Positions 53,990-63,753 of a stretch of 64,000 bases of DNA are shown here, piece by piece (the first letter of the stretch is position 1; every line of letters starts with the position of its first letter). The stretch covers positions 62,001 to 126,000 of the forward strand of contig CAXXIH010000004.1 in assembly GCA_963663365.2 (NCBI GenBank), given 5' to 3'. The notes under the pieces are model-generated. The model was not told where the DNA came from. It ran no database searches and was given only the letters and a program-made list of their open reading frames with translations. The DNA is from G963663365 sp963663365. GTDB lineage: Bacteria; Hinthialibacterota; Hinthialibacteria; Hinthialibacterales; G963663365. The translations under genes and the position numbers were made by a program.

Positions 53990-54992
53990 AGCTAAATGGC
54001 TATTGATCACCATGGGAGATCCGGCGGGCATAGGCCCGGAAATAATATTGCATAGCCTTTGCGACCAGCGCATCGCAGCCATGGACAATTTGCTGGTGGT
54101 CGGCTCGGAGAAGGTGTTGCGGCGCAGCGCTGCCATCAGCAATTGCTCACTGGCCATCCGTCCGATTACCTCGGTTGACGCTATCTCCGCGAAAACCCAT
54201 GACGAATTGCTATTATGGAATGTCGATGCCGTCAGCGACTGCGACTGGCAACCGGGAGTTATCACTGGCGAATGCGGCAGGGCTGCTTACCGCTATATCG
54301 AGGCGGCAATAAGACTCGCGGCTGACCTGGCGGTAGCCGGCGTGATTACCGCACCGATTCACAAACAATCGCTGCGTGCCGCTGGCATTACCTTGCCGGG
54401 ACATACTGAAATTTTACAATCACTGTGCCAGGCCGATCAAGTATATACTATGTTCATCGTGGAAAAGCTGCGGGTGTTCTTCTATACTCGCCATCTATCA
54501 TTGCGTCAGGCCATTGCTGCTTTGGCGGTAAAACCACTCGCGGCTACTCTGGTGGCGATGCATCATCACCTGCAACGCTTGAATTTTAAATCACCCCGAC
54601 TTGCTTTGGCTGCTCTCAATCCGCATGCTTCGGACGGCGGGCTCTTTGGCAATGAAGAGACCGAAATCCTCGAACCGGCAGTAGCAATGGCCAGAGAGCA
54701 AGGGATCGATGCCTATGGCCCGGTCCCTGCCGATTCGGTTTTTTATCAGGCTGGCAACGGCAAATACACGGCGGTACTATCATTATATCATGACCAGGGC
54801 CATATTGCCTGCAAAACTTACGATTTCGAGCGCACCATCAGCGTAACCTTGGGCCTGCCTTTTATCCGTACTTCAGTAGATCATGGCACCGCTTTCGACA
54901 TCGCCGGCCAGGGCATCGCCAGCTCGGTATCGATGCAAGAAGCGATTATTCAATGCGCTAAGCTGGCAACTGCTGCTGCCGGCGTTTCTTAG
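53976..54992 (+). CDS. pdxA: 4-hydroxythreonine-4-phosphate dehydrogenase
   Basis: PdxA oxidises 4-phosphohydroxy-L-threonine in the deoxyxylulose-5-phosphate-dependent route of vitamin B6 synthesis. The sequence shows the family start LLITMGDPAGIGPEIIL, TAPIHKQSL, the metal/substrate segment LPGHTEIL, LNPHASDGGLFGNEE, and LSLYHDQGHIACK with the metal-binding histidine and aspartate. Length 338 aa is normal. pdxJ is not in the window. The PdxA2 type that acts in other pathways cannot be fully excluded. Confidence 0.92.
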   Translation: MKNLEAKWLLITMGDPAGIGPEIILHSLCDQRIAAMDNLLVVGSEKVLRRSAAISNCSLAIRPITSVDAISAKTHDELLLWNVDAVSDCDWQPGVITGECGRAAYRYIEAAIRLAADLAVAGVITAPIHKQSLRAAGITLPGHTEILQSLCQADQVYTMFIVEKLRVFFYTRHLSLRQAIAALAVKPLAATLVAMHHHLQRLNFKSPRLALAALNPHASDGGLFGNEETEILEPAVAMAREQGIDAYGPVPADSVFYQAGNGKYTAVLSLYHDQGHIACKTYDFERTISVTLGLPFIRTSVDHGTAFDIAGQGIASSVSMQEAIIQCAKLATAAAGVS

Positions 54993-54996
54993 GAGT

Positions 54997-57900
54997 CTAC
55001 TTGATATTTCCCAGGGCGCCAGAGGCAGCTCCTCGAACACTGCCATCTTTGTCGTAGAGCGCCCTTTGCAAAGCCGGCCTGGCGCGTTTATCGCGCAGCT
55101 CTCCCAATAACCAGGCAGCATAGCGCCGCACTTCGGTCTTGTCATAACGCAGTAGCGAAATCAGATTATGCACCAAACGCGAGCGCTGGGCGCCGTCCAA
55201 CCTTCTGGCGCAATCCGCCAAAAGACTATGCGCATATCCGTTTCGTTTCAGATACCGGATCAGATGGATGGCGGTATAATAGGGATGCAGCTTGAGCAAC
55301 TCGCTGGTATGCGGGTGAACTCTATCAACCGGATATTTCTGCGCGCAATAGCCAAGTTCGTTATGGTCTCCAGTCATATAAGCAATACAATAGGGCACTA
55401 TTATCTTGCCCATTTGCTGTAGAGCGGCCCAACAACCACTGCGAAGCCCATGATCTTCATAAGCATGCGCATGATAAAACAGGAAACAAGCCATTTCTTT
55501 CGAACGCCAGTAAGCCAGCACCAGCGGTATATGCTGGCGGATTCTCACACTTATTTCTCTATCCAGCATAGCTTCCATCAAAGGCCGGATTGCTTTATGC
55601 CCCAAATAATGCAATGCCAGCGTCACTCCGCGCCGCTTACTCGCATCGGCTAAATGCGGCAATAAATCTGGGATTATCGCAGTATCATACTGTTTCAAAG
55701 CAAGCGCGGCCTTTTTATAAAGCTGGGAATCGGCTAATAGTGGTGATAAAAGTGGTAGCGCCCGCTTGTCTTTTACTTTACCCAAAATTTCTACGATAGT
55801 TCCCTTTTCATGGGTATTTTCCGCCTTATCCAACATCTTTTGCAAATAAGGAACCACCTGGCCACCAAGTCGTCCCAGGGACAATTCGGCTTTTTCTTGC
55901 ACCAACTGTACTGGGTCAGAAAGAGCCTGGATCAATGCCGAAATGACTTCTTCGCTGCCGGGAAACGCCCCTAACATTCCTGCTAGTGCTACCCGAATGT
56001 TTGGGTCTTCATTCTTCAACAATGGAAATAATCGCGGCAAGGCTGGACTCCCGATCTCGATGAGGGCTCTGGCAACGCGGTCTCTCTGAGTAATATCTAC
56101 TTTTACAAAAGCCGTCATCAACGGAGCAATCGCCAACGTACCGATTTCGCCCAGAGCCTTCGCCGCCTTTTGCCATAATTGATCCGAATTTTTTTTGTTC
56201 AAAAGGACTTGTAACAATATCGGTATAGCTTTTTCGCCGCTGGATGAGAGGCAACTGATGGCAACTCCCGATACTTCAGGCGACTCGTCTTTCATTGCTT
56301 TCAGATAAAGAGATAACGAATCTTTAGCTTTGATTTTCTTCACTACCAGCAAAATATTGACCTTGGTTCGCACATTGCCCTTGCCGAAGTTGTTAAAAAG
56401 CTTGGGTAAAGCCGGCCTACCAATAGCGGCCAGAGCATCGATGACAACCGTCACGGTATGGCTATCTGCAGAACCTAGATCGGGAAGCAAGCAGTCAATA
56501 GCTTGCTCGGATTTCAAATTGCCGAGCACTTGAATTAGAACCAATCGTGCCTGCCCCCGAGCGATATTCAATTGATCGATCAGAATTGAAGCGCTTTCGC
56601 TCCCCATGGAACTCAATGTATTGCAGATGGCTTGCTGCATTGGTTTCGAAGCTGATGTCAGCATCCGGGCCAATTTAGTGATAAGCCGTTGCTCCTTTAT
56701 CTTGGCAACAGCGCTAATTCCCTGAAGCCGAATTCTCTCATTATCGCTGTCCAGAGCTTTTATCAAGATTCGCCGCACCTGGGGGTGCTGCCAGAAGGTA
56801 CGCCCTAAACCGGCAATCGCGGCCTCGCGAATGGCCTCGTGGTAGCTATCAGCGCTTTTTAGCAATAGCTCTAAAACCCGCTGATCGTCAAAATAGCTGA
56901 TGGCTTTGAGTAAATAAGCTTTTTGCGCGGTTGGAGTTTTAGCAAAGATATCCACCATTGGTTTGACCGCAGCTTTTTTGATCGCTTTGAGCAGCGGCAA
57001 AATTTTATCGAAATTTTGTTCAGGATTTTCCAATAAAATAGTTACCAACAAGCTTACCGACCATTTACCGCCGTATTGCAATTTTTCCAGACTGATAGCT
57101 CCAGAGCGTATTTCGGCGAGCAAGGAATTTTCGCCGCCTTGAAGCATCAACAATGAACGCATCGCGTATTTAACGACATCGGGTACGTCATAACGAATTC
57201 TCTTTATCAAATACGGAATGGCGTTGGTGCTTCTGGTCAATCCCAGAATCCTGGCGCTAAAGATTCGCTGCTGGAGTTTGCCGTCTAGACCTTCGATCAT
57301 CCGTTCTTCAAGCTCTTCACGATGTCCATACGGCAATAAATCGACCATCATATTTTCCAACATGTCCAGGCCGGCAATTTTTTTATGATTCTGGCGCAAG
57401 CATTGCGAAGTAAGCTTAAAAACTTTGGCAATTCTGGGATTTTTATGGTGCCGGTACTTTTCCTTGAGCTGATTAAGCACATTTGGGAAACGCAACAAGG
57501 ATAACGCCACTTCATTAACGACTTCACGCTCTTTTTGTTCGAAAACATCCTGCAAAACCTCTTCCGCTTGCTTGAAGCGATGACGTTGTTGCTGTTCTCG
57601 CAATTTATCAACTTCTATTTCTCCCGCCTCAATAGCCGGGTCGTTACCACCGTGTTTTCTTTGGCGATCGATTTGGCGGGCCATATAATAGAGCGCTTTG
57701 GCAAAATTCAGGTTATGACGCTCGGTAGCCTGGGAAGCCATAAGCAGCGTAATTTTCAACTTGCCGGATAATGCTTTGGCATTGTCGGGACTAAGCAACA
57801 ACACTTTGGTATAGAGTTCCGAAATCTCCATCAATTCTTTCAGAGAAGTATGCCGGGTTATTTTTTTGCTGGCGTTGGCTGCTTGCTCCAGATATTGCTC

Positions 57901-59385
57901 GATTTGCTGCCTAATCAAACAGTACTGGCGGTAATTACGATATTGGTAGTAGGCAATAGCCGCAATTCCCATGAAAATCAAGATGAGGCCACACACCGCC
58001 ATGGCTTTGTTCTGCTTGAGATAGCGTCGCAGGCGGACGTAGAATGGCGGCAATTTGCCGGAAATCGGTTCGCCATCCAGATAGCGCTGAATATCTTCGG
58101 CCATTTCTTCGGCAGTGGCGTAGCGATATCGTTGTTCTTTCCACATCGCTTTTTGAGTTATCATTACCGCATCGGGATGAACATCGCGATTTAAGCGGTA
58201 GATTGGCACCGGATCACTGGTTGCCACTTTTTGCAATACATCGATAGGATTGCCGACAAATGGCGGATAGCCTGTCAAGGCTTCGTATAACACCGCCCCC
58301 AGGCTATAGATATCGCTGCTATGATTTACATGAACCGTCCGTCCCGCTGCCTGTTCTGGTGACATATAACTCGGAGTACCCAGGGTCTCTCCGGCAGTAG
58401 TAAGCTGTGAATGTTCGGCCAGATCCTTGGCTATACCAAAATCGGTCAGAATAGCTCCTTTTTTGGTTATGACGATGTTCGATGGTTTGATGTCGCGGTG
58501 AATGATGTTGGCCTCGTGGGCAGCGTGAATCGCGGAGGCAATATCTCGCACCCACTTCATGGCGTAGCGGGGCTGCACGTTATTTTCCTGAACCAGCTCT
58601 TGAATATTTTTGCCGTTAAGTAAATCCATAGTATAAAAAGGATGGTGGTTATACTCGCCGACATCATGCACTTTGACGATATTTTTATGGTGGAGTTTGC
58701 CAATGGCTTTCGCTTCTAAAAGAAAACGTTCCCTGGCGGTACATTCCATATCACCATAGACAAAAATTTTCAGCGCGATTTTGCGTTGTAGTTCTTTGTC
58801 AAGTACCTCATAGACTTCCCCCATGGCTCCGCTACCAATCTTTCGGGTTACATAATAACGCTCGCCGATGGTCTTGCCGGTAATTTCCTGTTCAATATCG
58901 ATCTGGCGTTTGGGTTCCTTCGGGAGGGGCGATTCGTCCGGTTCTGTTTTTTGCCCTTGAAGTAATCTGGCGATTTCATCTTCTTCGTCGGCCGATAGTT
59001 CATCATCATCTTCTTCATCGATAAAAAGAGCTTCCGGTTGCGAATTCGGATTGCTGGCAACCGCAGCTCTCTGATTGCTCGAATTTTGGGAAAGATCGAC
59101 TAATTTGATTACGCTATCATCTGTAATCCGCACCTCCTGGCCATATTTTATTTCCTGCCAGGCATTGAGAGGCGCCGATTGGCCATCTATTTGCCATTCG
59201 TACAACGAGCAAATTTCGAAATGGTTATCAACAAAGCGGATCATGAAGTGCAAAGGTTGAATGTTGATGTCACGAATTAGGCGATAATGGCAATCGTCGT
59301 TAGTCCCAACGGTTTTGACCTCGACATCGGCTGCCAGCGGATGATTTATTTGCAATCCTGCATAGTAATACTCGAAACGATACAT
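54997..59385 (-). CDS. FHA-like, Ser/Thr kinase and HEAT-repeat protein
   Basis: The 1462-aa protein starts with an FHA-like beta domain (about 1-97: VGTNDDCHYRLIRDINIQPLHF), then an acidic linker. A complete kinase domain follows (about 177-440): GSGAMG, K206, HRDIKPSN with D298, DFG at 315-317 and SPEQ. A membrane helix lies at about 462-482 (AVCGLILIFMGIAAIAYYQYR). The last 900 residues are HEAT/PBS-lyase-type helical repeats such as VRRILIKALDSDNERIRLQG, ending RPALQRALYDKDGSVRGAAS. It shares its plan with the giant kinase at 30396-35477. It heads a minus-strand group with the lipoprotein and CHAT-like genes. Confidence 0.9.
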   Translation of the reverse strand: MYRFEYYYAGLQINHPLAADVEVKTVGTNDDCHYRLIRDINIQPLHFMIRFVDNHFEICSLYEWQIDGQSAPLNAWQEIKYGQEVRITDDSVIKLVDLSQNSSNQRAAVASNPNSQPEALFIDEEDDDELSADEEDEIARLLQGQKTEPDESPLPKEPKRQIDIEQEITGKTIGERYYVTRKIGSGAMGEVYEVLDKELQRKIALKIFVYGDMECTARERFLLEAKAIGKLHHKNIVKVHDVGEYNHHPFYTMDLLNGKNIQELVQENNVQPRYAMKWVRDIASAIHAAHEANIIHRDIKPSNIVITKKGAILTDFGIAKDLAEHSQLTTAGETLGTPSYMSPEQAAGRTVHVNHSSDIYSLGAVLYEALTGYPPFVGNPIDVLQKVATSDPVPIYRLNRDVHPDAVMITQKAMWKEQRYRYATAEEMAEDIQRYLDGEPISGKLPPFYVRLRRYLKQNKAMAVCGLILIFMGIAAIAYYQYRNYRQYCLIRQQIEQYLEQAANASKKITRHTSLKELMEISELYTKVLLLSPDNAKALSGKLKITLLMASQATERHNLNFAKALYYMARQIDRQRKHGGNDPAIEAGEIEVDKLREQQQRHRFKQAEEVLQDVFEQKEREVVNEVALSLLRFPNVLNQLKEKYRHHKNPRIAKVFKLTSQCLRQNHKKIAGLDMLENMMVDLLPYGHREELEERMIEGLDGKLQQRIFSARILGLTRSTNAIPYLIKRIRYDVPDVVKYAMRSLLMLQGGENSLLAEIRSGAISLEKLQYGGKWSVSLLVTILLENPEQNFDKILPLLKAIKKAAVKPMVDIFAKTPTAQKAYLLKAISYFDDQRVLELLLKSADSYHEAIREAAIAGLGRTFWQHPQVRRILIKALDSDNERIRLQGISAVAKIKEQRLITKLARMLTSASKPMQQAICNTLSSMGSESASILIDQLNIARGQARLVLIQVLGNLKSEQAIDCLLPDLGSADSHTVTVVIDALAAIGRPALPKLFNNFGKGNVRTKVNILLVVKKIKAKDSLSLYLKAMKDESPEVSGVAISCLSSSGEKAIPILLQVLLNKKNSDQLWQKAAKALGEIGTLAIAPLMTAFVKVDITQRDRVARALIEIGSPALPRLFPLLKNEDPNIRVALAGMLGAFPGSEEVISALIQALSDPVQLVQEKAELSLGRLGGQVVPYLQKMLDKAENTHEKGTIVEILGKVKDKRALPLLSPLLADSQLYKKAALALKQYDTAIIPDLLPHLADASKRRGVTLALHYLGHKAIRPLMEAMLDREISVRIRQHIPLVLAYWRSKEMACFLFYHAHAYEDHGLRSGCWAALQQMGKIIVPYCIAYMTGDHNELGYCAQKYPVDRVHPHTSELLKLHPYYTAIHLIRYLKRNGYAHSLLADCARRLDGAQRSRLVHNLISLLRYDKTEVRRYAAWLLGELRDKRARPALQRALYDKDGSVRGAASGALGNIK

Positions 59386-59464
59386 AGCTTACTACCTTCT
59401 TAGATCCGTTCCAACAAAGAATTCATCCAGAGTTTTGCGCTGGGCTGGATACGATAAATAATAA

Positions 59465-59929
59465 TCATTTCGCCGCGATGGGGCGTTCGCGGGGGAATAG
59501 CAAAGCGAAAGGGAAGAACGGTGTTCCGAGAAGAGTGCCGAAGGTATAGCTTCCGGCATAAACAGGGGCCAGAATGAAGTCTTTGCGTTTTTGGCTATTA
59601 TCAATCGCACTAGCGCGGGCGCCGCTGCGATCTTTCGGCTGCGATTCTGAAGGCTCGGCTATTCCATGGCTCTGCTGTTGCCCGCCGCCCCTATTCGTCG
59701 GCGCGATTTTTTCAGGTGATGACGAAGGATAGGCCGCATAGCCGATAGGAGCGCTGACTACCAAAAATGGTAGACCGGCAATCCCGCCTACCAGATTCCC
59801 GGCAAGCGTCGGTATTTCAGAAATCAAAGATGTTTCGATCAGGCTGTCATGATAGTCTTTAGTAATTTGGCAACCGCCGATACCGACTAAAACTATTAGC
59901 CATGGCATCAATATCCGATATTTTCGCAT
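59465..59929 (-). CDS. Putative lipoprotein
   Basis: A short signal peptide with the lipobox VGIGGC at residues 16-21 predicts lipid attachment at the cysteine. The mature protein has two Gly/Pro/Phe-rich hydrophobic stretches (LVGGIAGLPFLVVSAPIGYA and FGTLLGTPFFPFALLF) around a polar Ser/Gln-rich middle. The family is not recognised. It lies 18 bases downstream of the CHAT-like gene on the same strand, so the two are probably one transcript. Confidence 0.65.
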   Translation of the reverse strand: MRKYRILMPWLIVLVGIGGCQITKDYHDSLIETSLISEIPTLAGNLVGGIAGLPFLVVSAPIGYAAYPSSSPEKIAPTNRGGGQQQSHGIAEPSESQPKDRSGARASAIDNSQKRKDFILAPVYAGSYTFGTLLGTPFFPFALLFPRERPIAAK

Positions 59930-59947
59930 TCCTGTTTTGCTATCCTT

Positions 59948-62569
59948 TCATTTATGCTTGAATAAAGCTTTTCTCGCCTCCCCATATATGATAGGCGCTA
60001 AAGCAAAACGTATCTGCGCGGTGAATTTTTCCTGGGCTTGCTGTAGAGCGAAGTCCACCGGTAGACCACGTAGTAAATTTTGGTAAAAAACGAGTGGCAG
60101 TTCCCCATCGGTAATGGGCCATAGGGTGCTGATGGTTACCGGTATTTCCGCTTTATAAAGTAACGCAGCGAAGCGAGCTGCGGCATTAGCCGGATTGATT
60201 TCTGCCTGGTTGAAAATAACTTTAGGCTTACGCGGAGCATTTTCCAAAAAGCGAATTTTCAAGATATTTTTTCCGGTCAATCGCCAGCCACTATTCATTG
60301 AATTTTCTTGCTGGTAGCTGACCGCGCCTAAGATATGTAAAATGTCACTGCTGGCAATTTGTTGCAAAATATAATAAGGATTGTCCGCAGTATTTGCTGT
60401 CCGCACTTTTATCCTCGGGAAACTATCACTGAGATTATCGACAAGAAAGTGCTTTACTTTTTGGGCCCAGGATTCTCCCGAAGCCAAGATAAAAATTCGT
60501 GGCGACGGGATGATTTTAGTCACAACTGGTTGCGGGCCAATCGGCAAGGTTTTGCGAGAAAAACAGAATTTAGAGAACAAGAATTGGTTTTCCTGAAACC
60601 CGATCTCCCACGGAACCGATAGCAAGCTATGATCGATGGCCAGACAAACATGTTGCACATCGATCTCCGCCAGAGTCTTCTGAATTTCCATCGGCCAAAA
60701 GGATTGGTAGATATCTTTGCCGACTTGAATCAATTCCTGAGGATCTTCGCCGTTGATAAGCCGATCTAGTGCTCGCTCAGCAATCTCTTTTTTCCAGGGC
60801 AAGCTGCAAGAAAAACCTTCGCCAAAGCTATAGACTAAAGAATTTCCCATTCTGAGAATCTGGATGGTTATTCCTTCTCGGGTGCAGGCTTTGGGGGCCA
60901 GCAATCGCGATAGAATGTTTTTCAATTTTTCCCCGATTTTTTCGAGATTGGTTTCATTGTTGTCTAGAATTTCTAAAATCAAGGTGGAAAGCCCTTTGGA
61001 AAGCCGCTTTAGCCCCGGCGCTACTTTTTCGATATCCAGAGTGCCGAAAGGAGTATAAGGTATTGATTGGCCAATGGCCAGCTCCAAGAGCATGGTTCCC
61101 AAAGAGAAGACATCGGCTTGCTCTTCCGTCATTTTTTCATAGATAATCGCCGGAAATAATGCAAACTTGGGCAACTCGTCATGGCCATAAAAAATATGGG
61201 AAGGGGAAATATCGAAGCCGTTAATCCCGCTTTCGTGTAGATACAACAGGATATCGACCAGCATGATGCCAGCCTGTAATATTTTGATTTCGGTAAGCGG
61301 CTGCGGCGGCAATGGTTCGCAGATATCGGGGGAAGCGAATACCAGAAATTTTCGTTCTTGATATTCGCCCTGGAAGTCAGCGATAAGTAAGTGTGGATGC
61401 TTTGCCGAAAATGTCTTTACCAGCATCGCCTCTTTGGTATATAGGATAAACACCTGGCGCCCGGTTTGGCGATCATGTACCCGCAATATCTCGGTAGCGA
61501 TGCTTTCGCCAATTTTATCGATTATTTTATATCTTTCGGTGATTTCATCGCCGGTATAAGCTGCGGCACTACGTCTAAGCGGCGCCGGCAGCGATAGCTC
61601 CGGCATTTTGAATTCGGCATCCTCGGCGTCGGGTGCTTGGGCCATGAATACTTTTTGCGAGGGGACCTTTATGGTTGATTGTAACTCATATTTACCCCGC
61701 AAAAATTCGCTAAATTTATCGTCTCGGATAACGATGGTTTCTTCGTTCAACGTCAATGTTGACGGTTCTAGCGGTAATTCCACATTATTCAGCGATGAAG
61801 TATCATAAAAAGAATTTTCTTCGGAAATGGCTTCGTCGGCAAAAGCGTTTATTTTGGGAAATTGTGGGGTATCGGCAGAAGCGATTACTTCTTGATAGAT
61901 AACCTCCACTTCTATATAGGTTTCTCCCAATTGAAAGCGATCACCGTGTTTCAATTCCACCGGTTTTTTGATTGCGGCATTGGCATAAAAAGTTCCGTTG
62001 CTGCTTTTTAAGTCTTCCAGAAAGAAGCGTCCTTGTTGTTCATATATCCGGCTATGATAACGCGAGGTGCGAATGTCTTCGGGTAAAGAAAGATGACATT
62101 GGCTGTGTCGGCCAATAAGCAATTCTTTATCACCGGGCTGGAGCCGGGCGGTTCCGCTACAGGGACCAGCTAAAATCGATATTACCAGAATTGCGGCCTG
62201 AGCTGCGGCAGTCTGGCTAGTTTCTGCAAAAACCGACAATGCTTGCTCTTGGGTTTCATAATAAGTCAGCGGTGGAAAGATGAGTTCTTCACGAAGCAAT
62301 TCGGAAGGAACGGCGCAGATAATTAATTCACGGGCTTGTTCATTGAGCAACGCCGCGAATTTTTGCAACAGATCATAGCTTTCCGCCGCAAAATCGGTCA
62401 ATTGCCGACATTGGATCAAAATGAATTCGGGAGCGCGAGCGTCTAACAACGACAGTAGAACCGGTTCCAGTTTTTTGCTCGTCGCTTTGGTAAAAGTCCC
62501 TGCCAATTGTAAAATGGTTACAAGTTTATGTTGCTCCGCTTCAATATGTAGTTCGTTCATAGAAACCAT
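59948..62569 (-). CDS. STAS-FHA-pseudokinase-CHAT-like scaffold protein
   Basis: Four regions can be seen. Residues 1-120 resemble a STAS domain. Residues 140-225 are an FHA domain (LLIGRHSQCHLSL, SRYHSRIY, DLKSSNGTFY). Residues 345-565 follow a kinase fold but lack the glycine loop, and the catalytic loop is replaced by GFDISPSHIFY. The last 270 residues resemble a CHAT caspase-like domain (LSVPWEIGF, DILHILGAVSY, KVIFNQAEI, AEIPVTISTLWPI). The histidine and cysteine positions expected for a CHAT protease are occupied by other residues. It therefore looks like a binding protein in a kinase network, not an enzyme. Confidence 0.7.
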   Translation of the reverse strand: MVSMNELHIEAEQHKLVTILQLAGTFTKATSKKLEPVLLSLLDARAPEFILIQCRQLTDFAAESYDLLQKFAALLNEQARELIICAVPSELLREELIFPPLTYYETQEQALSVFAETSQTAAAQAAILVISILAGPCSGTARLQPGDKELLIGRHSQCHLSLPEDIRTSRYHSRIYEQQGRFFLEDLKSSNGTFYANAAIKKPVELKHGDRFQLGETYIEVEVIYQEVIASADTPQFPKINAFADEAISEENSFYDTSSLNNVELPLEPSTLTLNEETIVIRDDKFSEFLRGKYELQSTIKVPSQKVFMAQAPDAEDAEFKMPELSLPAPLRRSAAAYTGDEITERYKIIDKIGESIATEILRVHDRQTGRQVFILYTKEAMLVKTFSAKHPHLLIADFQGEYQERKFLVFASPDICEPLPPQPLTEIKILQAGIMLVDILLYLHESGINGFDISPSHIFYGHDELPKFALFPAIIYEKMTEEQADVFSLGTMLLELAIGQSIPYTPFGTLDIEKVAPGLKRLSKGLSTLILEILDNNETNLEKIGEKLKNILSRLLAPKACTREGITIQILRMGNSLVYSFGEGFSCSLPWKKEIAERALDRLINGEDPQELIQVGKDIYQSFWPMEIQKTLAEIDVQHVCLAIDHSLLSVPWEIGFQENQFLFSKFCFSRKTLPIGPQPVVTKIIPSPRIFILASGESWAQKVKHFLVDNLSDSFPRIKVRTANTADNPYYILQQIASSDILHILGAVSYQQENSMNSGWRLTGKNILKIRFLENAPRKPKVIFNQAEINPANAAARFAALLYKAEIPVTISTLWPITDGELPLVFYQNLLRGLPVDFALQQAQEKFTAQIRFALAPIIYGEARKALFKHK

Positions 62570-62592
62570 TACCCTTACTCCACTTGTGATTT

Positions 62593-62667
62593 AGGAGCCG
62601 AAATAATTTACCCATAATTTGCCCGGCTCCTAAACCAACTGACCAAGTTATTTCTTGCCGGCTCCTT
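62593..62667. repeat. Family A repeat, strongly shortened
   Basis: The copy starts AGGAGCCGAAATAATTTACC and ends CTTGCCGGCTCCTT, with an extra CCCGGCTCCTAA in the middle, so it may be two fused ends. It lies in the 164-base gap between the CHAT-like and UvrC-like genes. Confidence 0.85.
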
Positions 62668-62733
62668 AACTAATTGTCTGACTAGCCTTTTTCTGGCCAA
62701 GATAAAAGCCGGAATACTGATGATCGACACCCA

Positions 62734-63708
62734 TCATTTCGACCTCCCCTTTTGGCGGAGAGCTTGCCGTTGCAGACTATGATGATAGCTTTGGGCAAAA
62801 CGATGGGCCTCGTCACGCACATAGCAAAGCAAATGATGCACGGGTGAATTTCTGGCTAAGGCCAGGGGGGAGCTTTTGCCCGGGATATATATCGCTTCTT
62901 GTTTTTTAGCCAGAGAAAGTACAGCAGGAAGAATTATTTCTAATTGCGACAGGGTATGCATTATCGCATGCAATTGGCCTTTACCGCCATCAACCATGAC
63001 GACATCCGGATGCTCTCGGTCTTTATCCTGACCACAAAAGCGACGTGTCAGTACTTCTTGTAACATCAAATAATCATTGTTGGTTTGTGGTCCGTGAATC
63101 CGATAGCGACGATATCCTTGTTTATAGGGAAGACCATCGATAAAACTAACCAGGCTACCTACTGCTTCTCGGCCAGCATGATGCGCGATGTCAATGCCTT
63201 CGATGCTCCTGGGAGTTTGCGGCAAACTCAATATTTCTTGCAGCATTTGCAGTGATCGCTCCGGGTCCATATACAAAAACTGTCCAGGCACGAAATCGCC
63301 GGAGGTAGTGCGTTTATCGAGGCCAGCGATTGCTTTGAGCTGGTTGCGCAACTTGGCCGCACGCTCGAATTCCCAGTTATCCGCTGCCGCGGCCATCTCT
63401 TTTTTCAATTTCTTGACTAGTGCCTGACGATCGCCATCCAAAAATCGGATCAGCGAATTGATATCCTGGCGATAATCCGTGCCAGAAATGCGCTTAGCGC
63501 AGGGGGCAGTGCAATAACCAATGGAAGCCAACAGACAGGGACGATAGTGTTGTTTAGTTTGTCTGAGAATTTTGAGATTGCAAGTACGAAATTTGAATAT
63601 TTGTTGCAATAGTTTTAGACTGATTTTCAATGCTGCGACATCGATAAATGGGCCGTATACTCTGTAATCTTTCTGCGACAGGCATTCGGGTTCTCTGGCA
63701 ATAAACAC
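62734..63708 (-). CDS. UvrC-like protein, central and C-terminal part
   Basis: The sequence matches the part of excinuclease subunit C that follows the GIY-YIG domain: FPRVFIAREPE, DYRVYGPF, a helical UvrB-interaction (UVR) region FERAAKLRNQLKAI, and the RNase-H-like nuclease domain (IEGIDIAHHAGREAVGSLVSF, VDGGKGQL, RDEAHRFAQSYH). There is no C-terminal helix-hairpin-helix pair, so it ends early compared with normal UvrC. In this frame the 5' side is blocked by a TGA at 63763-63765. The protein continues upstream in another frame (see next entry). Confidence 0.75.
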   Translation of the reverse strand: MFIAREPECLSQKDYRVYGPFIDVAALKISLKLLQQIFKFRTCNLKILRQTKQHYRPCLLASIGYCTAPCAKRISGTDYRQDINSLIRFLDGDRQALVKKLKKEMAAAADNWEFERAAKLRNQLKAIAGLDKRTTSGDFVPGQFLYMDPERSLQMLQEILSLPQTPRSIEGIDIAHHAGREAVGSLVSFIDGLPYKQGYRRYRIHGPQTNNDYLMLQEVLTRRFCGQDKDREHPDVVMVDGGKGQLHAIMHTLSQLEIILPAVLSLAKKQEAIYIPGKSSPLALARNSPVHHLLCYVRDEAHRFAQSYHHSLQRQALRQKGRSK

Positions 63709-63753
63709 CCTGGGGAAATCTTCGTCAGTGCAGTGGCGGCATGCAAAATAGAC

